A stretch of DNA of 64,000 bases from JAAEPI01 sp964352625 (GTDB lineage Bacteria > Bacteroidota > Bacteroidia > Cytophagales > Cyclobacteriaceae). Location of the stretch: NCBI GenBank assembly GCA_964352625.1, contig CAYGSD010000008.1, forward strand, positions 1 through 64,000, read 5' to 3'. The notes below the pieces were generated by a model. The model saw only the letters and a program-made list of their open reading frames with translations. It ran no database searches and was not told the DNA's origin. A program made the position numbers and the translations under genes. The stretch's first letter is position 1. Each line of letters opens with the position of its first letter. Positions 59,424-64,000 of this stretch are shown here, one piece after another.

Positions 59424-61073
59424 ATGAAGAAAGCATCAGACCTGTTCGTAGAAGCGCTCGAAAATGAGGGCGTGGAATATATTTTCGGCATTCCGGGGGA
59501 AGAGAATCTCGATATGCTCAACTCCCTCAAGAACTCTAGCATCAAACTCATTCTTACTCGTCACGAGCAAGGGGCTGGTTTTATGGCCTCCACCTACGGA
59601 CGACTCACCGGCAAACCCGGCGTGTGCATAAGTACATTGGGACCAGGTGCTACCAATTTTGTAACTGCCGCTGCGTACGCTCAGCTTGGTGCCATGCCAA
59701 TGATGATGATCACGGGACAGAAACCAATCAAAAAAAGTAAGCAGGGAAGATTTCAGATTCTGGACGTGGTGGACATGATGGGACCCATTACGAAGTTCAC
59801 TAAGCAGATTGTGAGTGGAAACAACATTCCATCTTTGGTGCGCGAGAGCTTTCGTCAGGCTGTAGAGGAACGACCTGGAGCAGTGCATTTGGAGCTTCCT
59901 GAGGATGTAGCTGCGGAGGATACGGATGAAAGCGTGTTCAAAGTGCCGGATGTGGTAAGAAGACCCGCACCGGATCCAAAAGCCATTGCCAAGGCGGTAG
60001 AAATGATCGAAGCTGCTAAGATGCCGCTGATTTTGATCGGGGCAGGCGCCAATAGAAAAAGAACGGGAAATGCTCTCAACAAGCTGATCGACAAAACACA
60101 AATTCCTTTCTTCAATACCCAAATGGGGAAAGGAGTAATCGACGAACGACATGCACTGTTTCTAGGAACTGCTGCACTTTCCAGCAGCGACTACCTGCAC
60201 TACGCCATTGATAAGGCCGACCTCATTATTAACGTTGGTCACGATGTGATCGAGAAGCCACCGTTCTTTATGGAGCATGGAGGTAAGAAAGTCATTCATG
60301 TGAATTTCTTCTCTGCTGAAATTGATCAGGTTTACTTCCCTGACCTGGATGTGCTTGGAGATATTGCCCACTCAGTTTGGGACATCATGGAGGCCATTAA
60401 GCCACAGCCGCATTGGGATTTTTCCTTTTATCACCGTGTAAAGAAAGAAGTAGAAACTCATGTTGGAAAATACTTTGAAGACACTCGATTCCCAATGCTG
60501 CCACAGCGTGTGGTAAATGAGATTCGAAAAATTCTACCAGCAGACGGCATTGTGACCTTGGACAATGGCGTGTATAAAATCTGGTTTGCTAGAAACTACA
60601 AATGCTACGAACCAAACACCATGCTGCTAGACAATGCCCTTGCCACGATGGGTGCTGGCCTTCCTTCCGGGATGGCGGCCAAGCTGGTGAATCCAGGAAA
60701 GAAGGTAGTAGCCGTGTGCGGAGATGGCGGGTTCATGATGAACTCTCAGGAAATGGAAACTGCGGTGCGCATGAACCTGGATTTGGTGGTGATCATCTTG
60801 AACGACAATGCTTTCGGTATGATCAAGTGGAAACAAGAAGGAATGGGCTTTGACAACTTTGGTCTGGATTATGGTAATCCTGATTTCGTGAAATATGCGG
60901 AGGCATACGGAGCGCATGGGCACAGAATCACCAGTAGCGAGAATTTTACTGAGACCCTTGAGAAGTGCGTTAATTCCAAAGGCGTTCATTTGATTGACTG
61001 CCCCGTGGATTATTCCCTCAATCATCAAATTCTAAACGTAGGAATCAAAGAAAAAGCGAAGGTGTTGGAATAG
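59424..61073 (+). CDS. Acetolactate synthase large-subunit-like ThDP enzyme
   Basis: 549 aa. Three thiamine-diphosphate-enzyme domains: the N-terminal PYR domain with the catalytic Glu in LTRHEQGAGFMA, the central domain and the C-terminal PP domain with GDGGFMMNSQEMETA and NDNAFGMIKWKQ. It looks closest to the catabolic/AlsS-like group, and no small regulatory subunit gene is adjacent. It could make acetolactate from pyruvate or use another 2-oxo acid. An aldehyde dehydrogenase gene follows on the same strand (120 bp, with repeats), so both may handle the same aldehyde or keto acid. Confidence 0.88.
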   Translation: MKKASDLFVEALENEGVEYIFGIPGEENLDMLNSLKNSSIKLILTRHEQGAGFMASTYGRLTGKPGVCISTLGPGATNFVTAAAYAQLGAMPMMMITGQKPIKKSKQGRFQILDVVDMMGPITKFTKQIVSGNNIPSLVRESFRQAVEERPGAVHLELPEDVAAEDTDESVFKVPDVVRRPAPDPKAIAKAVEMIEAAKMPLILIGAGANRKRTGNALNKLIDKTQIPFFNTQMGKGVIDERHALFLGTAALSSSDYLHYAIDKADLIINVGHDVIEKPPFFMEHGGKKVIHVNFFSAEIDQVYFPDLDVLGDIAHSVWDIMEAIKPQPHWDFSFYHRVKKEVETHVGKYFEDTRFPMLPQRVVNEIRKILPADGIVTLDNGVYKIWFARNYKCYEPNTMLLDNALATMGAGLPSGMAAKLVNPGKKVVAVCGDGGFMMNSQEMETAVRMNLDLVVIILNDNAFGMIKWKQEGMGFDNFGLDYGNPDFVKYAEAYGAHGHRITSSENFTETLEKCVNSKGVHLIDCPVDYSLNHQILNVGIKEKAKVLE

Positions 61074-61094
61074 CAAAATTTTAGTTCCAATCGG

Positions 61095-61180
61095 GTCACT
61101 CTGAGCTTGTCGAAGAGTGCGCATCTAAAGAAATGAAAACCAGTTTTGAGCAGAGCCTTCGACGAGCTCAGGCTGACGAC
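61095..61180. repeat. Inverted pair of dispersed repeats upstream of the aldehyde dehydrogenase gene
   Basis: GTCACTCTGAGCTTGTCGAAG (from 61095) and CTTCGACGAGCTCAGGCTGAC (to about 61177) are near reverse complements, with about 40 bp between. The unit is the same as at 48901-48957 and related to those near 13.1 and 58.9 kb. The pair could fold into a long hairpin in RNA. Confidence 0.65.
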
Positions 61181-61192
61181 AAAGTTGAAAAC

Positions 61193-62584
61193 ATGAATAC
61201 ACTTAAAGTCTACGCTCCATACGACCAATCATTGATCAAGGAAATTCCATTGAAAACGGCTGACGAAATGAATGCGGCCATTGAAAAAGCGCATGGACTT
61301 TTTCTTGATCGATCGAAGTGGTTGCCGAAATACCGGCGGGTTGAAATTCTGGAGAATATCGCTCGCTTGATGGAAGAGCGTTCGGATGAAATCATCAAAA
61401 CTTCAGCTCAGGAAGGTGGAAAACCCTGGATGGACACCAAAGTGGAAATGGCACGTGCAATCAACGGAGTGAAGTTGGCAATCGAGAATATTGGACATCT
61501 AAAAGGAGATGAAGTGCCAATGGGACATACGGCCTCTTCCGTAAATCGTATGGCGTTCACGTTTCGCGAGCCCATCGGTGTGGTAGCATCTGTCAGTGCT
61601 TTCAACCACCCAATAAACTTGATCATCCACCAGACGATTCCAGCTATTGCGGTTGGGAGTCCCGTTATCGTGAAACCAGCTCCTACTACCCCACTTACTT
61701 GTGAATTGTTGGTGAGTATTTTTCATGAAGCAGGCTTGCCTGCAGGTTGGTGTGAGTCGATGGTATGTGACAATGACGTGGCGGAGATATTGGTCACGAG
61801 TCCAAAAGTCAATTTCTTCTCGTTTATTGGCTCAGCCAAAGTTGGTTGGTACTTGCGCTCTCAGCTTGCTCCGGGGACTCGCTGCGCACTTGAGCACGGC
61901 GGAGCAGCACCAGTGATTGTAGAACCGGATGCAGACATTGACGCCATGATTGCCCCTTTGGTGAAAGGTGGATTCTATCACGCGGGACAAGTTTGTGTGT
62001 CCGTTCAGCGAGTTTTCGTGCATGAATCGATCATAGATGAGGTGACTCAAAAAATGAAGGCGGCTACAGAGAAAATAAAAACGGGTGACCCATTGAGTGA
62101 GGACACGGAGGCCGGGCCGCTGATTCGTCCCGAGGAAGTGAATCGTGTAGAAGAATGGGTGAATGAGGCCAAGGCAAAAGGTGGTGAAATCATTTGTGGC
62201 GGCAATCGAATTTCTGACACCTGCTATGAACCAACATTGATTGTAAATCCTTCTGAAGACTCTAAAGTTTCGCAGATGGAAATCTTTGGTCCCGTGGTTT
62301 GTCTGTACAGCTACTCCAATATGCATGAAGCGATAGATCGAGCAAATGCACTTCCCTTCCATTTTCAAGCTGCGGTCTTCACCAAGAACATTGATAAGGC
62401 GCTAGACGCTGTGCACAGAATCAACGCATCCGCCATTATGGTCAACGACCACACGGCCTTCCGCGTGGACTGGATGCCGTTCGCAGGGCGAGACTCAAGC
62501 GGACTTGGCATTGGAAGTATTCCTCACACCATGCATGACATGAGTCGAGAGAAAATGATGGTGATTAAGAGTGGGGTGATTTGA
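61193..62584 (+). CDS. Aldehyde dehydrogenase family protein
   Basis: 463 aa from ATG 61193, where the normal start sequence (MNTLKVYAPYDQSLIKEIPL) begins. A frame 60 nt longer runs through the dispersed repeat and is rejected. Motifs: ASVSAFNHPINL (Asn), LEHGGAAPV with E234, and AGQVCVSVQR with the nucleophile C268. It oxidises an aldehyde to acid with NAD(P). The combination with a ThDP enzyme upstream fits a small catabolic unit. The stop overlaps the sulfotransferase start (TTGA). Confidence 0.93.
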   Translation: MNTLKVYAPYDQSLIKEIPLKTADEMNAAIEKAHGLFLDRSKWLPKYRRVEILENIARLMEERSDEIIKTSAQEGGKPWMDTKVEMARAINGVKLAIENIGHLKGDEVPMGHTASSVNRMAFTFREPIGVVASVSAFNHPINLIIHQTIPAIAVGSPVIVKPAPTTPLTCELLVSIFHEAGLPAGWCESMVCDNDVAEILVTSPKVNFFSFIGSAKVGWYLRSQLAPGTRCALEHGGAAPVIVEPDADIDAMIAPLVKGGFYHAGQVCVSVQRVFVHESIIDEVTQKMKAATEKIKTGDPLSEDTEAGPLIRPEEVNRVEEWVNEAKAKGGEIICGGNRISDTCYEPTLIVNPSEDSKVSQMEIFGPVVCLYSYSNMHEAIDRANALPFHFQAAVFTKNIDKALDAVHRINASAIMVNDHTAFRVDWMPFAGRDSSGLGIGSIPHTMHDMSREKMMVIKSGVI

Positions 62585-63348
62585 ATGTGATCAAAAAAGC
62601 CCTTCGTCCAATAGTAAACTTACTTGGTCGACCCAAAATGATGCAGTTCACTGATCCGCCAATATTGATTGGCGGATGTGGACGATCGGGGACTACTCTA
62701 CTTCTTTCGATACTCTCTGCGCACCACGAATTGTTTTGTCATCCTAAGGAACTCGGCTTTTTTAGCAGTGTTAGCGTTTTGGAATCCGGTGCTATAAAAA
62801 CACCCAGAATTCACAGAATTTATCAGAGCTTGTTGTTCAATAAAATACCAAAAACGGCCAAACGATGGTGTGAGAAGTCACCGAGTAATATTCGACATAT
62901 TGATAATATCACTGCATTTACGGGCGGTGATTTTAAGTTCATTGAAATAGTTCGAGATGGCAGGGATGTCATTCTCTCCCGACATCCTACCTCACCCGAT
63001 CGGTACTGGGTGGACCCAGAGCGGTGGGTAAGAGATGTGAGCATTGGATTGAAATACCAAGATGACCCTCGGGTTTACACAGTGAGATACGTAGACTTGA
63101 TAACCGATTATGAAAATACCATCGCAGGAATTTGTGAATTTCTAGAAATTGAGCTCACCCCTGAGCTACTCAGCTGGCATGAACATGCCACGGCTACTCG
63201 CAATAGGGCCTATTTTGGAAAGAAGGTTTCAAGACTTACTGGAGACTCTATTCAAAAGTGGAAAGCCGAAAAACACAAAGAAAGAGTGCAGGAGTTACTT
63301 GACTATCCGGGGGCTATCGATCTTCTGAAACACCACGGGTATCTTTAG
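62581..63348 (+). CDS. Sulfotransferase family protein
   Basis: 255 aa starting at a TTG (62581) that overlaps the ALDH stop; a GTG at 62587 is an alternative. The PAPS-binding 5' loop GGCGRSGTTLLLS (about 33-45) and the 3' motif IEIVRDGRDVILSRH (about 120-134) mark the cytosolic/Golgi-like sulfotransferase fold. It would transfer sulfate to a sugar, lipid or other small molecule. The 3' end overlaps the convergent DUF3109 gene by 4 bp. Confidence 0.88.
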   Translation: MNVIKKALRPIVNLLGRPKMMQFTDPPILIGGCGRSGTTLLLSILSAHHELFCHPKELGFFSSVSVLESGAIKTPRIHRIYQSLLFNKIPKTAKRWCEKSPSNIRHIDNITAFTGGDFKFIEIVRDGRDVILSRHPTSPDRYWVDPERWVRDVSIGLKYQDDPRVYTVRYVDLITDYENTIAGICEFLEIELTPELLSWHEHATATRNRAYFGKKVSRLTGDSIQKWKAEKHKERVQELLDYPGAIDLLKHHGYL

Positions 63349-63923
63349 ATTCCCTGCTCCTTTTTACTGGCAAGCAACCTTTCAAATTCATGGTACCACT
63401 CTTCACCAAATTTTCGAATCAGCGGTTCTTTTAGGAACCTATAGACTGGCACCTTTAATTCCTTCCCAAGATCACATGCCGGCGAGCAGATGGACCACCG
63501 GTCGTAGTTCAACGATTCGAATTCGCCAGCCTTACCAACACGAATAGGATAAAGATGACAAGACAAAGGCTTCCTGAAATCCGTCTTCCCGTCCTTGTAG
63601 GCCTGCTCTATGCCACATTTCAATATTTTCTGATCATCATAAAATGCAAAAGCACATTCCTTCCCATTGATCGTGGTGGTAGAAAAATCTCCGTCTTCAT
63701 CAACAAGAAAACCTCCCTCCTTTTCCAAAACCTCAATCGCTTCCTTGCTTAAATATTCCTTCACGATATCAACCACCTCTTCGATCTGATCCAATTCATC
63801 GAACAACAATGGAGCCCCCAAATCTCCTTCTACACAACATGCTCCCTTGCACTTCTGAAGGTCACAAACGAACGCCTCTTCCACCACTTCATCGGAAATC
63901 AAAACCTTGTCGAACTGAATCAT
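63345..63923 (-). CDS. DUF3109 family cysteine-rich protein
   Basis: 192 aa. Many cysteines are spaced as in the DUF3109 family: CDLQKCKGACCVEGDLGAP near the N-terminus, CGIEQA, PLSCHLYPIRV and SICSPACDLGKEL. Such clusters suggest metal (Zn or Fe-S) binding. The family is widespread in Bacteroidota but its role is unknown. A TACTTTTG promoter element lies 15 bp before the ATG. Confidence 0.92.
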   Translation of the reverse strand: MIQFDKVLISDEVVEEAFVCDLQKCKGACCVEGDLGAPLLFDELDQIEEVVDIVKEYLSKEAIEVLEKEGGFLVDEDGDFSTTTINGKECAFAFYDDQKILKCGIEQAYKDGKTDFRKPLSCHLYPIRVGKAGEFESLNYDRWSICSPACDLGKELKVPVYRFLKEPLIRKFGEEWYHEFERLLASKKEQGI

Positions 63924-63937
63924 TTATAAATTTTCTA

Positions 63938-63945
63938 CAAAAGTA
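63938..63945 (-). promoter_or_regulatory. -7 promoter element of the DUF3109 gene
   Basis: TACTTTTG (minus strand) matches TAnnTTTG and lies 15 bp before the start codon (ATG at 63923-63921). The last 55 bases of the window hold no other feature I can support. Confidence 0.55.
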
Positions 63946-64000
63946 GCGAACCTTTTAGCATGACTACCCGTAAGTTCAACTCAAATACATGTACCTACAT

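Noticed and set aside
59436..60152. Long antisense open frame opposite the acetolactate-synthase-like gene
   Set aside because: Its translation has no domain features, and the plus-strand frame carries complete ThDP-enzyme motifs.
61133..61192. 20-residue N-terminal extension of the aldehyde dehydrogenase
   Set aside because: It is translated from the inverted dispersed repeat; the family N-terminus begins at MNTLKVYAPYDQ (61193).

Overview
The window is a 64 kb stretch of chromosome from a free-living, probably marine or aquatic member of the Bacteroidota, most like the order Cytophagales. Four things support this. Promoters have the Bacteroidota form TAnnTTTG/TAnnTTCG, with an upstream TTTG in the best cases. 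The type IX secretion gene porT sits next to ubiE/menG, and a protein with a C-terminal type IX sorting domain is present. Family-typical genes include a DUF3109 protein, a periplasmic-propeller/LuxR-HTH sensor and a TlpA/DUF4369 lipoprotein. Genes are tightly packed with many 1-4 bp start/stop overlaps (ATGA, GTGA, TTGA, TAATG). There are no rRNA or tRNA genes, transposases, phage genes or CRISPR arrays.

Layout. 1-8.8 kb is a carbohydrate locus: a secreted GH16 beta-glucanase (cut by the window edge), a divergent propeller sensor/regulator, a LacI regulator and a GH31 alpha-glucosidase. 8.8-10.5 kb holds prs and rplY, closed by a bidirectional terminator. 10.5-13 kb is a coupled minus-strand cluster: an NSS sodium symporter, a 37-aa MetS-like subunit and an NTP pyrophosphohydrolase. 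13-25 kb holds a tail-specific protease, small orphan genes, an MBOAT/SGNH O-acetylation pair facing a SASA esterase, ribE divergent from pcm, a thioesterase, a possible HolD-like clamp-loader subunit, and an OmpA protein next to a paralogue of its lectin-like domain. 25-32 kb holds alaS, an M23 peptidase, CapA, MerR, dprA and a vapBC toxin-antitoxin pair.

32-38.4 kb is a methionine/one-carbon operon led by a SAM-I type riboswitch. It runs metH (homocysteine module), a four-helix-bundle (23S rRNA intervening-sequence type) gene, metH (pterin/B12/activation modules), metF and an HMG-CoA-lyase-like gene. 38.5-43.5 kb holds an Ig-fold lipoprotein, a DEAD-box helicase, and a type III polyketide synthase plus methyltransferase divergent from a UbiA prenyltransferase. 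43.5-48.9 kb holds a large ThuA/MBG/T9SS protein, the remnant of an HTH regulator, and a FAD reductase with an SDR that may belong to the same specialised pathway. 49-50.7 kb is cysE-cysM, with a palindrome wrapped around its promoter. 50.8-58.9 kb holds M48 protease, menG, porT, SDR, saccharopine dehydrogenase, an MFS-type transporter, an acetyltransferase, YigZ and a P-loop kinase with an altered Walker A motif. A 143-bp tandem repeat and a 100-N assembly gap follow. The end holds an acetolactate-synthase-like enzyme, an aldehyde dehydrogenase, a sulfotransferase and DUF3109.

Most of the window is core genome. The parts that most deserve a second look are the type III PKS/UbiA cluster, the interrupted metH operon with its riboswitch, the HolD-like protein, the decayed HTH regulator and a family of short dispersed repeats that supply coding sequence at several gene ends.
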